Assembly (NCBI GenBank): GCA_036937835.1
Contig: CM072870.1
Location: 19,248,001-19,312,000, forward strand
DNA from: Pampus argenteus
Lineage: Eukaryota; Chordata; Actinopteri; Scombriformes; Stromateidae
Reading direction: 5' to 3'
DNA: 64,000 nucleotides
The position numbers and the translations under genes are program-made. Below the pieces are notes generated by a model. That model saw only the letters and a program-made list of their open reading frames with translations, ran no database searches and was not told the DNA's origin. Shown here piece by piece: positions 35,329 to 47,663 of the stretch (position 1 is its first letter; every line of letters begins with the position of its first letter).

Positions 35329-35400
35329 GATAGATAGAGATGCTTTATTAATCTCTTATAATAGTCATGCTCTACACATAAGGGCACTCAAAAGGAGGTA
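35329..35400 (+). mobile_element. Possible retroposon 3'-tail remnant
   Basis: GGATAGATAGAGATGC followed by TTTATTAATCTC resembles the GATAGATA...CTTTATTGATCCC tail that ends many fish non-LTR retroposons. Only the tail-like part is visible, the match is imperfect and the family cannot be named. Confidence 0.35.
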
Positions 35401-38331
35401 ACTGTAAACTAGAATACTACTACTTACTCTGGTAGATATTATATTGTTGTATCAGTATATCTGTATGTCAAGCACCTCATTGATGAGATACATAGATGCA
35501 TGAGGAAAATATACAGTATACAATGGTTTTGTGGGTTTACATCTACCGTCAGAGCAAAATTTATGTATAGATGGATATTCAGTGTTTATACACAAAAAGT
35601 AAATGAGAATTTTAAGTGAAATGTGCTTTTATCAAATGCACGTGTATGTGTCTGTGAGTCTCTTGAGTGGTCCTGCATTCAGTATTGATTAAAGCCGCAG
35701 AATGTCTATGACAGGCCACAACTATGGCTGCCACCTCCCACATGCAGGAGCAGGATGAGGAGATAAAAATACTCAGACACTTAACCCTTACTGTTGACAT
35801 TTCACATGTTGTGACAATGTGGCCCTATCAGATTAAGAAGTAATAGTGGAATGCGCTTGTTTGTGCCGTACACTCACATTGACAAATCTACTAAACTCTG
35901 AAACCCCCAGTGGTGCTTTCAGACAGCGAGTGGTTGCAGCTTTCATGTCCATTATTTCCAATGTAAAAATTACATCAGCTCTATCTCCCAGCTAGGCTGT
36001 TTTCTCCTGTTGTGGAAGTTGATGATAGCTTAGGTAGAAACTTCTTTAACTTACCACTACGGCTCGCTCTGTGACCATGGCAACCGCAGACATCATACCG
36101 AGGGAAATGATACGGGAGCTTATATTACTGATATCTGATTTAACTGAATTATACACCTTGGCAACAGCAGGTCTTGGGGAAAAAAACAGCTTCATCGTTT
36201 GAGAAATAAAGAATGTTTCAGTTAAGAGACACTTCCTCAAAGAATTGAGCTTTTATAGCAAATGGTTATACGGTTGGATTTGGCAGGCAAAAAAGGCGCT
36301 GCTCTCTGAGGGAGAAACCCAGCAACAACGTGAATTCTTCTGAGAAAGTTAAATGTGTATGAAGACAAATTAAAATGAGGAGGTTGGAAAATAGTATAAT
36401 ATGACACGTGTAAAGTTCGGTCTCTGAAATCATCTTCTAGCTTCACTTAAAACACGTTTGAAAGCAATATTTCTCTTGTATGTTGTTTGTCTAAAGGAAA
36501 AATATGCTCATAGCTGGCTGTACGCTGAGCTGTGAACAATGAGTGTAATTGCAGCATTTATGAGAAAGAACCTGAAATCCCCTGCACATAAAAAATATTT
36601 ATAGGTACACTTGTTGGACAACTACATTTATATGCTCACAAGCACAATCACAGTCACGAGAGGTTTATAATATTATAGTAAATATTAAGCTTGAATTATA
36701 TAGTACTTCTACCACTAACATACTGTAGTCGCAAAAGGGCTTCATAGAAAACAACCATGCAAATTCCAGTAATAAACAAGAAATTACAAGCCATAAAAAA
36801 AATGAGCAGTAAAAGTAGCCTCATTCTGAATCATCTCATGAGCTGGTGGAAATAAGTCTGACTGATACAAAGTCACCGCCTATTTGCCACTCTGAATGCA
36901 CAGTTGACGAGGCTTTGACAAGAACCACAAAGAGTAAATTCGTCAAATCGCTGCATGTCAAATTCTATTTGTCTGAGAGGACCTCTCTTGCGCACACTTA
37001 TCAGCCACCCTATCATAGCCTAATAGCTACTGTAAATTTGCTCATATCAGATGGCAGGCATTCATTTGGAAAATGACTGTCTTAATCTATATTTCATCAA
37101 CTGGACTGAAGATATTAATAGTAGATATTCTTATTAGGCTTTAAACTTCATCAAGACTCCTGATGTGAAACTCGTGGTAAGACACTTGAATAATCCACAG
37201 AAAGTATTATTAGTGACTAATTTCACCACATTCCCCCTTTTGTCTCCACTTTGGCCTGCTGGCATAGTACCCTAACTATGTTCAGCTGGTGTGTACTGTT
37301 TTTCATGCTTCCTCTTTCAGCCTGCACTGGGACACATAAATAAAGCTATTAGCTTGTGGAAAGCTTATGAAACGTAGTGCCTCATGAGTGAAGTAAGCGC
37401 AGATGGCTCTGAGATCAAGGCCTTAAGGTACCGTGTCCTGGATCCAAGAACGCCAGCCTTTTCCAATCTGGCTGATAGTGATAAAGTCTTCAATGAGGAG
37501 ACTGACTTCATAGCTGCATTATAATGCTGCAGGAGTTTTACTTAATCTGTATGATGTGCTTCAGTTGAAGAATGATTCCACACTTAATTGTCAGTTAGAT
37601 AAGTTTATTGTCCCAGAAGATTATTATTTTTTTTTTTCAGGCTATGAAGACCTGTATAATGCAGACTGAATTAAAGCTACATAAAGTCCGTCAGGAGGCT
37701 AGAAGATAAATTACTGTCGAACAAAGATAACACATTTCAAATCAGAGAAGACTGGCAATGATGAATCGGATGATGGATGACTATGCAGCAAAATTTAGGA
37801 CACAATAACTCCCGTATCTGGTAGAGTCCGGTCTATCACTTCTCCCCTGTTCTTTTCCCCTTCCCTTAGCCTCTCTGTCTGAGCTTATCTACAGTCATAC
37901 CTCTCCTCCATCTTGAGCACTTATCTCGTGCGCCAGTGTGCGTCATGCATCCCCAGCCCTGTCAAAGATAGGACATTACACAGAGAGATTCTCCCATTTA
38001 CTCAAGATCTCACACATGGATGATTCCTGCAGGCGGCCATCTTAGCGGCGAGGTGTTTGGTTCTCGTCCTGGACAAGCCTTCCCGCGTTTACCCAGGTTT
38101 GTTTGTGCACTGGTGTGCCACTTATCACCTCTGTTGGGGCTCGGGCTGATATGACAACACAGACTTTTGGTAAAATTCCAAGCAGGCCGGCAGGTGTGTT
38201 GACAGTAACAACAAAGCCAGATTTTTCGAGTCGATACTGTCTACGAGAAACCCAAAGAGATTGCTCCGATGCTCCTTTAAACTTCTTAGAAAACTTTGAA
38301 AACTTTACTTACACAGGCAAAATTAAAAATG

Positions 38332-38349
38332 AAAAAAAAAAAAAAAAAA
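38332..38349. repeat. A18 homopolymer
   Basis: Eighteen A in AT-rich DNA. No mobile-element body was recognised upstream. Confidence 0.92.
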
Positions 38350-39920
38350 GAGACCATTCTTTCTCTTCAGATGTTATGTGATAATAGCGAACAGTTGCAT
38401 TTTGGGCTTATTTTATATCCAAGGATTTCTCTTTCATCAATCATATTCTCATAATGGAGGCGCCTAAAACAAAAATGTCCTGAAGTCCATGTTTTGTCCT
38501 GAGTCATTTAAGAAACAATTTCTCAGTTATCTCAAAAAATAAAGAACCAAACCAGTATCAGCACACCTCACAGCAGCAAAAAGCCAACAAATATAAAAAA
38601 ACAGTCAAATATGATCTTAAAGACAATGGAGAGAAGCTCTTTGCAGTAGCATTCTCTATCTGATAGTGGCCCTGCAGGGAAGGAAAGGAATATATCAGGG
38701 TGGTACATGGTGCAAACACTTGCTTCCTCCACACCCTTTCGGTAAGATAAGAAAATGATGACACTCACAGGATAACAAAGGATAAAAAAAAGGAAATTGG
38801 AAAAGGGAGGGGAGCATGCTGTAGAAGATCAGAATATCTCGGATGGTCTTCCTTGAGATATTGCTCTATGGTTTTCTTGGAATGTGTTAGTTAAGTTTGT
38901 AATCAAGTGGCGTCACATTTGATAACCGTTTCCTCTCTGTTGCACATCTGTTCTAATGATTCTACTTTTTTTATCATCGTTAATCACTGTATCTCACCCT
39001 TGGTTTTCATATTTTGTTTCTTTCCTATAACACACCGATGCAGATACATATTTCTCTGATCCTCCCAGACAAACTACAATTCTCAATTTCTAATGGAGCA
39101 ATTTAAGGATAAAAGACTTGCTCGAGGGCACCTGAATTATTTGTACAGGAAAAAAGAAAGCATGAGTCATTCACTCAATCACGTTACCAGCGGTTCTGCA
39201 GTTTCAAATAAAAAAAACAAAAAACCTTTCTTCTCCAACCTTTGTGTTACCATCTTGCATGGGACATATGAAAAGATAATCTTAAAAAAAAAACATAAAT
39301 GGTACTGTTCTCATAAGCACATTATAGTTATAAATTGTAATGGACTGGGCCATCAGCAAAGAATAGCTCAGAGGAGACTTTAAAAATCTCACAGTGTGAG
39401 CGCGGCATTACTTTAATTACATCACAGCAAAAGCAAAGAAAGTGAAAAGTTTGTCACACTCCCTAAATGAGTTTTCCACAATGGCTCCGCAATGGCAAAG
39501 TTTCTTCTCTTGTTTTCTTAGTCTCTGGAGGTAATAGACCTGTCGCTGCAGTAATAATGATGAATCTCCTCTGTCTGCCTAGCAGAGGATGGGAGTTGGC
39601 CCCAAAATATGGATGCAAGCAGCTTCGATATAGTGGAACTGGGTTTAAATCTGAGAGCGGGAACACTGAGATTATGACCATGACATGGAGTTATAAATCA
39701 AAGAAAAAAAACACACCACTGGAAACAGACTGACTCAGTTTACTATGAGATACAATACCGGCCCATTATTAGGAACTCATCGGCACCACCTTGAATCTTG
39801 AGGGGAGTTCGTTTCAAAACACCATAAACATTAGATCACATTTTTCACACTAAATTTCAAACCGTTCCTTTTTAAGAAGTCATCATGACAGTAATGTTTG
39901 GGTGGTACCAATCACACCCC
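38350..39920. other. Non-coding stretch, no gene seen
   Basis: Unique AT-rich DNA with short A-runs. The frames at 39093-39383 and 39467-39733 lack domains and credible splice context. Confidence 0.6.
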
Positions 39921-39924
39921 TTCC

Positions 39925-40078
39925 CATTCCTATCCCTGCAGCACAACACTTAATTACTCCTCTGCCATTTTAATAGCTTCTGGGTAATGTATTTGATAGC
40001 GCAATTATTCCTTCTTGACAACATCACAATTCATTTAGGCTTTTTATTATAGCTGAGGAATTCTTCATCCCTGGGGAG
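39925..40078. promoter_or_regulatory. Candidate conserved non-coding element F
   Basis: Repeat-free block with TTAATTAC (39950-39957), TTTTAATAGC near 39968, GGGTAATG near 39982, GCAATTATTCC near 40001 and CAATTCATTTAGG near 40028. The density of homeodomain-type words and the absence of any reading frame suggest a regulatory element. It ends at an A-rich tract starting near 40079. Confidence 0.37.
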
Positions 40079-41395
40079 AAAAAAAACAAAAACAAAACAA
40101 AAACTCTAATAATCTGATCTTGGATCTATATGAATTGCACAGCTGTGTCCCATCCACAACCCGCAGTCCAACGCAAGGCTTCAACTGTAAATTCATGCCT
40201 CCCCTGCTGCAGTGAAGTGTCACAGGGGTTGGTGGTTTATGTCTTGAAAAACAAACAATTGATCTTTTCAGAGTCACATTGTGTGTGTGATTTCATCAGT
40301 GAAGCAGTTGGAAGAAAGAAGGCAGACAGCAAAGGTGAAAGCAAAGTGGTTCAGAACATTATGGCTTGTGTGTGCTTTGCCCTTTCATTACCTCACAGGG
40401 TTAGCGTGATGTATATAATTTAAAACATCTATCCAAAAATGTAAGTGAATCATTGCCTCTGTCTTTTAACTTCCTGCTGTGCAGCATAATTCATTTTCTC
40501 AGTCTTTTTCTCCCTACCAAACAACTGGATGACCTCCTGCCCCTGGCTGCACAGTGACTTTTTTGCTTCTTTAAACTCCACTGCAGTGTGCTGACCCGGA
40601 ACAGATGCAGTCAACGTATTTACAGTGAGCTGTGAGTGAGCAGCTACCATCTGCAAGAGCGATCTGGTACTTCCGCGTCCTTTGAGCTCTACTAGCTATC
40701 TCTCCATGCCCGTTCCTGTTGCTTTCATTACACTTCACACTTTGGACACTGAACTGCAGTTCAACTTACATGATTGGCTTTCTGGCTGTCTTCTGGGCTG
40801 ATGCTGAATAGCCTTGGGGCTTGACCTTTCTGGCAGGCAGTGAATTGTCAAGTCTGGTTACGTTTTAGTGGTCTTGCGCTAGTGTTCAACACACTCCTGA
40901 GTGTGTTGATTGTGACATCGCCTGGCAGACACCCCAGGCTCTGGTGTCATTAGAGGTCTTCAGGGCTGACCTTTACCGCCAAATCATCCCAATGAAGATA
41001 TTTGGCCTCAGAAAGAATCCTAATGAATTTGGCATGTTGCAGTCACAAGAAAGAATATGGGATGCAGCTGTTTCTTTAACAAGTACTCTCAGATTTAATA
41101 AATTGTGCTCAAACTTTAAGAGCACTCCAGTGATCATTAACTTTACCTGGCATGACTTTTTCTATTGTCTGCCTGAGGTCAATGAATAAGCGAAATGGTG
41201 CCCCTTAGGCTACTACAACGGGAACCATTGGCATAAAGACAACTGAGTAAATGTTTGCAAAGCGCTGTTCTCCACAGTCCACAGATAACACACTCCTATC
41301 TGTTCCACTGGTGAGATTTAGCTAACAAGCAAAAAGCGGCCAGGATTTAGGAGAGGAGATATGAGACACGATTAGCAAAATACCCTTCAAGCAAA
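40079..41395. other. Non-coding stretch, no gene seen
   Basis: Unique DNA. A 22-nt perfect palindrome with a 2-nt centre (CAACACACTC/GAGTGTGTTG) lies at 40887-40908. The frame at 40130-40423 has no domain. Confidence 0.6.
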
Positions 41396-41399
41396 TGGC

Positions 41400-41560
41400 T
41401 CTGAAAATCCAAATGGTGGGTGAGTTTGGACTTGACGCCAGATCAAAGGTGCGCTGGCCACTGCTTCTCCGACTCCACGCCCGAGGCGGCAGCGGGTATT
41501 TTGGGAATTTTGCAGGCCTGTATAGTGAACATGGTGAACAGTGGAGCATGACCTAGCTTT
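41400..41560. promoter_or_regulatory. Candidate regulatory element with TCF/LEF site
   Basis: AGATCAAAGG (41440-41449) is a full match to the TCF/LEF consensus. It is embedded in CpG-containing unique DNA with CTGAAAATCCAAATGG upstream and CCACGCCCGAGGCGGCAGCGGG near 41475-41496 downstream. The minus-strand frames over it have no recognisable domain. The GC-rich half could also be a small CpG cluster. Confidence 0.33.
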
Positions 41561-41930
41561 GTGATCAGATCTCTGTGTTCTCAGTGGGTAATTGGGCTCC
41601 GGGGCTACAGACAAAGGTAAAGAAAGGAAAATAGGTGCAGGTTGTTAGAAGACATGGGAAGCCAAAAGACAAGAAAGAAAACACTGGACAGAGACCAGTC
41701 ACTCTGTGATAAGCTAATCTTTGTTTCGGAGAGAGGCAGGTGAGGAAAAAAACATCAGAGCGTGTCTTTGGCTGTGTGCTGTAAAACCTTTGGTGTGCCT
41801 AACTTGTGTGAGTTAAAAAGAAAGACTGAGCGACTGTTGAAGGGTTTAATGTTTGAAGGCGCCGTTGTTGCTATTCTCAAGGTCAATCACAATGAAATTC
41901 GACTGATAAAATACATATTAGAACCACGTG

Positions 41931-41954
41931 CACACACACACAAACACACACACA
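41931..41954. repeat. (CA)n microsatellite
   Basis: CA repeat of about 24 bp with one AA interruption. Confidence 0.92.
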
Positions 41955-42240
41955 TACAGGGATGTAACGATTAATCAGAGCACCCAAAGTATAACCTTAG
42001 TAACCTCAAGGCTGCAGCTACAGTCCCACGTTAGGCATGCAGCCATATAACCTTGCACTTCAGCTATTCTCCCTCTCAACCTACTCACCTGTCTACCAGC
42101 AACACCTGTTCCGCTGTACTGGGCGTTCATCGCTATTCTGGTCACGTGTCTTTCTCTCTCCAAGTCTTCTCACAGCCTCCTGTATTCGGGTGCTTGTGTA
42201 TGAATATATGTGTGCTGGAGAGATAAGAGGAGGAGGGGAG

Positions 42241-42257
42241 AAAAAAAAAAAAAAAAA
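42241..42257. repeat. A17 homopolymer
   Basis: Follows a short GA-rich purine stretch. No element body was identified. Confidence 0.92.
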
Positions 42258-42689
42258 CTAGGCATGTTTACAGCTTTCCCCTGGGCCTGTTTAAAAGGAG
42301 TTTTGCCTTCAATCTAATCTCCATCTAATATTGCTGGTGTGGCCGCCCGCCTACATAATCCTGCATAGCTGCAGTGCCCATATGGCCCAGAGGGAACTCT
42401 CATTGTTTTATTACAGATCGGCCAATCTGGGTCCCTCTTCTCCAGCTCTTGTGATAACACGTCCTTGGTTTTTGTTTTTTATAAGGCAGGTTATTCCATT
42501 CATTCAAACATGCCACAAAAGCCCTATTGCAACATAAATTGTTAATTGATCATTATTATGACATATTAAACTGTTGTCAAAATTAATGTGGGTTTCGGAA
42601 ATGTTCATTTGCACCATCTATAGTAAAGAGATAGAAATACAGGTGCAGGAAGCTCAACAGTTTATAAAACCAGGTAATAACAGTCCACA

Positions 42690-42850
42690 TATTACATCTT
42701 GGGGTTGGCAAGCATCCAACTGCAATCTCCAACTGGTTATTTTATCATTGTGAGGCATTAGGTCTGTCATCCCATTGGCCAATATATGTCTTGGCGTGAT
42801 TCCAGCCCCGATATGCTGGCAGTGAGTTGTTCTAAGGGCCCCCATTCACT
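42690..42850. promoter_or_regulatory. Candidate regulatory element
   Basis: Repeat-free DNA containing ATTTTATCATTGTGAGGC near 42739, a CCCATTGGCCAATATATG block near 42771 (an inverted ATTGG/CCAAT pair) and GGCGTGATTCCAGC near 42792. It resembles constrained non-coding DNA, but the evidence is only composition and motif density. Confidence 0.28.
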
Positions 42851-45050
42851 ACTATTTAGATGCTACTCTGCCTGGCCCCTCCTGAGGCTTTACTAGCAGC
42901 TTACCTCCAGTCTGAGGTGGCTGAAGTGAGAGACATACAGAAGAACGAGGAGGAGCAGAGTGAAGGTTGCTTAAGAATGCCGCTCAGGTTTTCAATTGGT
43001 GCGAGGAGGGGCTTCTTCGGGATGACAGAGTGTCTGGTCGATCTGGCGGGAAAGCCAACCCAAATGTGGGGATGGGATGGTTGCCGCGGTGCTAAGGCAG
43101 GATGCAAGTGATGGATGGCGGTTGTTAGACTCAGTAATTGTGTTCAGGTAATTGACCCCACTCCCTCCCTCTTTTCTCGCTATCCTCCTGGTGAGCCAGG
43201 CACTCCATTCTCTCTTTCAGTTCTGTTCCACAGATGGGAGAAAACATCAGCAAAGAGAGACCAGTTGCAAGTCTTGGCAGTACACTTGTTTAGCTTTTAC
43301 TTTGCACACTAGTGAACGTTTCTCATCTCGTGTCGGCAGAAGCAATTATCTCGTGCGGTTTTGCACTTTATGCACTAGCAGACAGTTATCAAGCGTGACT
43401 TAAATAAATCCAACAATAGAAACAAAGATCAGTATTCAGCGTCACATGATTGGAAGTCTATTTGACTGAAGTTCCCATTGTGCCTGTAAGTATTTCAGTA
43501 TTGTAAGTATTGTATTAAGTATTTTATTTGAATGTTGAAGTACAACTCAGCTGTATATACTAGAATAACACATCACCCTATTTCCACCGACATGTCACAG
43601 TTGGAACCACAACACGTTCTCACCTTTGGTTATAAAGCCAACTTCCTTCAGTGTCAGTGGAGCAGTGACTAAAAACGGAGAAGGACTGTCATGGCTTGAT
43701 ATGGAAGAGATGATGATGTACTTCCCTCTTCATGCATCAGCAGATTATGGCAGCATTCATCACTGGTCCCAGATCCTGTGTTAATAATCGGCTGGGTATA
43801 TCTCAATCTATAACCTCTGATTTATATCAAGCTCTGCAGTAAGGTGACACGTTTTTAAACGGAGCTGCACAAGGTAAATCATAACCTTGCTGAGTGTTGA
43901 GTCAATGGGGTAATGCTGTTAGGGAGGACAGCAGATTCCTCCCAAACAGCAGAGAAACATCGGCGTATGAAATAATATTTACAGTGCACGATCCAGATTT
44001 TTTTATTTTTTATTTTCTTTTACCACTGAGTTTGGCGCTTGACATCCACCACACCTATGAATAGTATCCATATGCCTGTGATGATTGTAAATCAGATGAT
44101 TTAACCTGAGATTTTATGGACAGGTGTGTTGGATCATAACATCCTGTACGCTTCACTTGTATTCACTCTATTAACAATGTTTTGTCAAATTTACCTGTCC
44201 TAAAATTCACCTTCATCAGTTACAATTCATGGACTTCATCGGGTACTTTAAGTCTGAGAACTGAAAACACCAGTAATTAATATAGTGCAAGTGACTGACT
44301 TTGCAAAATGCTGATTTGAAGTTGACTGACGTAGCATTGAAAGCATGCCAATTCACAACTAATAAACGTCAAAGCATTATGTCAACCCCAACTGATTCCA
44401 AGTGATGTCCTTATTTTGATGCTAAACGTGTCGCTCAGCTTTTGTTTCCCTTTGCAATCACTTTTACTGCAACATTCAATCTCACCTTTTAGGACCAGGC
44501 AATAAAGCAGGCCAATGTCACCCCGCCAATACAGACCATAAAATACCCATCCTCTACTTCCTAATTCACAGAACTGTCGGACCTGGGACGTGATGACATC
44601 ACTTTGTCTCATCCAATCGGAGAGCAGGTTGTGCTCTATCTCATTTGACCTTGCTTGCGCTGATTCGCAGTCTTGATGCTAAGAAGTAAGTGGGTGTGTA
44701 ATGTCCTTATCTTCTTGCAATTTCCATTATTCTGCTTTCATTTGGGATAAAAAAAAAAAAAAAAAAAGATGATAGGAGACAGGTGAAGTGCCACTACTAC
44801 ATGTGAGTGCAACGCTCTAAAAATATCCCTCATGTAATATCACCTGGGTTTTAAAGACACAAATCTCAAAATCAGATGGTTTCCATTAAAAATAATTGTA
44901 ATTTTAAAAAAGGATTATAAGACTTAATATTTGATTACATTGACTGTTGTGCGACCTGAAGGACCTGGAGGACGTGAAGGGCAATGACGTACAGCACAGC
45001 GCAGCACACAGTTTCCTCCTGGTGCACTAGGCCACGTCTCAAGGGTTTTA
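42851..45050. other. Non-coding stretch, no gene seen
   Basis: Unique DNA with an A19 run (44749-44767). Near 44588-44622 a CRE-like palindrome GTGATGACATCAC lies about 15 bp upstream of a CCAATCGG box, a mildly promoter-like pairing. Open frames in this stretch lack domains. Confidence 0.55.
44749..44767. repeat. A19 homopolymer
   Basis: Nineteen A. No transposable-element body was recognised. Confidence 0.92.
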
Positions 45051-45054
45051 TTCC

Positions 45055-45265
45055 GGTATGACGCTTAAACAATTATAGCCCATTCATTGGCCTTTAACAT
45101 CACCGGCTTAATCCAAAAAAATTGACTTGTACTGGAAATGTGAAATGAAAAATGGCCCATTTGCTGTCTTTGCCAATTGAATTGACCCGAGAGGAGAATG
45201 ACCTAATGAGAATATCCCCGAGCTGAATTGAAATGTGATTAATATTGAATCAGGAGAAAAGTTGG
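45055..45265. promoter_or_regulatory. Candidate conserved non-coding element G
   Basis: Repeat-free block dense in factor-like words: AAACAATTATAGCCCATTCATTGG near 45067-45090 (ACAATTAT homeodomain plus CATTCATTGG), GGCTTAATCC (45105-45114, bicoid/OTX type), GCCAATTGAATTGACCC near 45172, CCTAATGAGAATATCC near 45202 and GTGATTAATATTGAATC near 45235. It has no reading frame of note beyond a domainless minus-strand one. Together with element D this is one of the two best enhancer candidates. Confidence 0.43.
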
Positions 45266-45523
45266 TAATAATCAAAGACAGATAAATCTGGACTATCCCT
45301 CCCTCTTTCTCCAAGGTCAATGATTGTCAAAGGCTCTATCACGTACTGAGCTGACATGCAACTCCAGATATGGCCACCGTGTCTCCTCCCATTTTACTCA
45401 GCACTTCATTTCAGCACCTCTAAATGAGGTCATATTAAAGACGCCACTACAGATTCCCCAAGACAAAGTGGAATTCAATGAAACCCAGTGGAAATAACAT
45501 TCAGCAGCTTCTTATGTAACAAG

Positions 45524-45538
45524 TTTTTTTTTTTTTTT
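45524..45538. repeat. T15 homopolymer
   Basis: Fifteen T. No element body was recognised. Confidence 0.9.
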
Positions 45539-46078
45539 ATCCCACATTACCGACCCTGCTTCGAATCCAATCTCTGCCCCTGCAACACATCTTTACACTA
45601 TCCCAGGTGTATTAAATAGAAATCAAGGCTTGGTTAAAGGTCCTGTAATGACCATTTGGACCAGCTAATATCTGACAGTTTATCCAGGCAGGTTGCCACA
45701 ATGGACTTCCTTCCACCTGACATTGCTGTGACTCCATTAGCCAAAGTGTTGGAAGTAAATGATGGTAGGCAGTGCTTGGCAGTGTCAGAGCCGTCTCAGA
45801 TCAGCCGGCCTCTATTGATTTAATCACAGAATAAAGGATGGAGAAGGAAACAGGAACCCCAGGTGCATTTCGTCCGACCAAGCCACGCTCTGTCTTTTAA
45901 ACATTGGCACATTTGTGACTCGGGGAGCATTTCGTTTTTTTACCGTTGCCCTGGTCAAGAGTGTGTACGGCAGATCACACAGTTGCAGAAGCACACTGCT
46001 GCAACACAAGGCCACAGATAAGGTCAGATGTGCCATGATAATGTCAACAGAAAATATATATTACCATAAAAGACACGG

Positions 46079-46093
46079 GTCTCTCTGTCTCTG

Positions 46094-46125
<32 letters not shown>
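46079..46125. repeat. (CT)n fused to (CA)n
   Basis: An imperfect CT tract (to about 46102) passes directly into eleven to twelve CA units. Confidence 0.94.
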
Positions 46126-46262
46126 TATAAGACTTTTTGTGATTGTTTGTAACGCTTGACCAACTGTGAGCACCCAAATGTATTTTCACCTCTACACCTC
46201 AGCTGAAACCAATTCTATTGATACAGTAAATTACCACATGTCCTTTTGTTGGCCCAGGCAAT

Positions 46263-46318
46263 GAGAGAGATAGAGAGAGACAGAGAAAGAGAGACAGAGA
46301 AAGAGAGAGAGAGAGAAA
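46263..46318. repeat. (GA)n purine tract
   Basis: Fifty-six bases that are purine apart from four pyrimidines, mostly GA repeats with GAAA, GACA and GATA interruptions. Homopurine tracts of this kind can form triplex structures. Confidence 0.93.
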
Positions 46319-47663
46319 GTGGAAAGACAAAACACAAAGAAACCCTTTTAAAGTGAGCGTTTACGGTACAGAGGAGTCTTATATAGCATTTTCATTAAGC
46401 CAGGGTCTAAATCACGTGCTGTTGACTGCCTGCTCTAACTCACTAACATTTTAAACACTATAAAGTTGTGTTCAGAAGCAGACATTCGACTTCACTTTGT
46501 CCAATGAGAATAAACAGTGAAGCAGCAAAAGCACATTTAGACTACATAGTGTTGAGTGTATTATATTATAAAACTGGCTTGTGCTACCGTTGCTTTTCCA
46601 TGCAGTGGAAAGCCACCGAGACTTGAAAAAGCACAGACCAAACATTGACATCTCACAGCCAATGAAAGCATTGCACTTTTATGCTTTACTAACAGCTTAA
46701 CGCATACAATCTTGTATCCTCATTTACTCTTAAAAAACATGTGGGCTTGCGTACACACAACTTACAGTTATCAGGCAGCAGTAACATCTTTCATGTGCCT
46801 GCCTCGTGGGAATCATGGCAGAAATTGGTTTGACATGGCTTTTAAATGTTCCTCTGTGTTTTTCCCGGGTGAAAATGAGTGCAGTCACCACACACACACA
46901 CAGACACTGTTGTTTGTCACACACTGTGTCTAAACATTAAGCCTTAACCCCATCCTCAAGAGCTCTCCCTTTCGACTTCTAATGAATGTGATTGCAGTCA
47001 TGGGTAGGATGATTGTGAGTGTGCAGACCTCAAAGGTTACGGTAGCTTGTTTACATTGATGTCCAGAGTTAAATCCCTTTCGTCCCGTTGGGGTCGTAGG
47101 TGGTTTTCTAATGTTTTGGTGCAGAGTAACTCTATCTATCTCCCTGGCTTCCTGTCCTCTTGAACTCTGCCTCCACTGATTCTCTCAAACCCTCAGTCTG
47201 TTTTTTTTTTTACTCTGATGGGAGTCCAGCTTCAAGGTAATCGTTATATAAAAGTATAAGTATGGGCAGCCTTTGCGTATAGCTGTGAGTGAGGTGGCCG
47301 GGTGGCAAAATGGTTAAAGAATCTGTCTTGTCAAAGAAATATTTTGGAATTTTTAATTGCAACTCCTCTGAAACCTCATGACCTTCAACACCAGCCTCAC
47401 TCTTCACAAATCTTCACAAATTTGTTTGTGCTGTGGGGCAGTAAACGTCTCACTCATTTTCTTTGTAACAGTCAAATATCTCGATGAAGTGTCCCCTGGC
47501 GATTCTCTGAACCCCTGCCTGCTCGCTAATTATAAGTTTCACAGGATAACAGCCTTTGCTAAATACTTGAAATGCAAAAATTTCTAAGGTGGGTTTGCTC
47601 AGGGACAAGTGCTAAAAATAGCCCTCGCGGACATGGATCATATCTAAACAGGCAAAATTATTA

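Larger units (their letters stand above)
34501..38330. other. Non-coding stretch, no gene seen
   Basis: Unique DNA with a (GAA)n tract (34984-35003), a retroposon-tail-like segment near 35329-35400 and a similar 'aagtttattgtccc' word near 37603. A YY1-like word GGCCATCTTAG lies near 38036. Repeat-free DNA at 36840-37020 and 37320-37520 might be constrained, but I cannot support an exon. Confidence 0.55.
45540..47660. other. Non-coding stretch, no gene seen
   Basis: Besides the CT/CA and GA tracts, unique DNA. The frames at 46712-46933 and 47302-47587 show no domain. A GGTGGCCGGGTGGCAAAATGG word near 47291-47311 recalls a tRNA A-box but has no matching B-box downstream. Confidence 0.58.

Noticed and set aside
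44382..44612. Minus-strand frame of 76 codons over the CRE/CCAAT pair
   Set aside because: No domain and no splice context; it is likely chance.
47291..47311. GGTGGCCGGGTGGC word, like a Ser/Leu tRNA or tRNA-derived SINE A-box
   Set aside because: No B-box follows within 30-60 bp, so neither a tRNA nor a SINE head can be supported.
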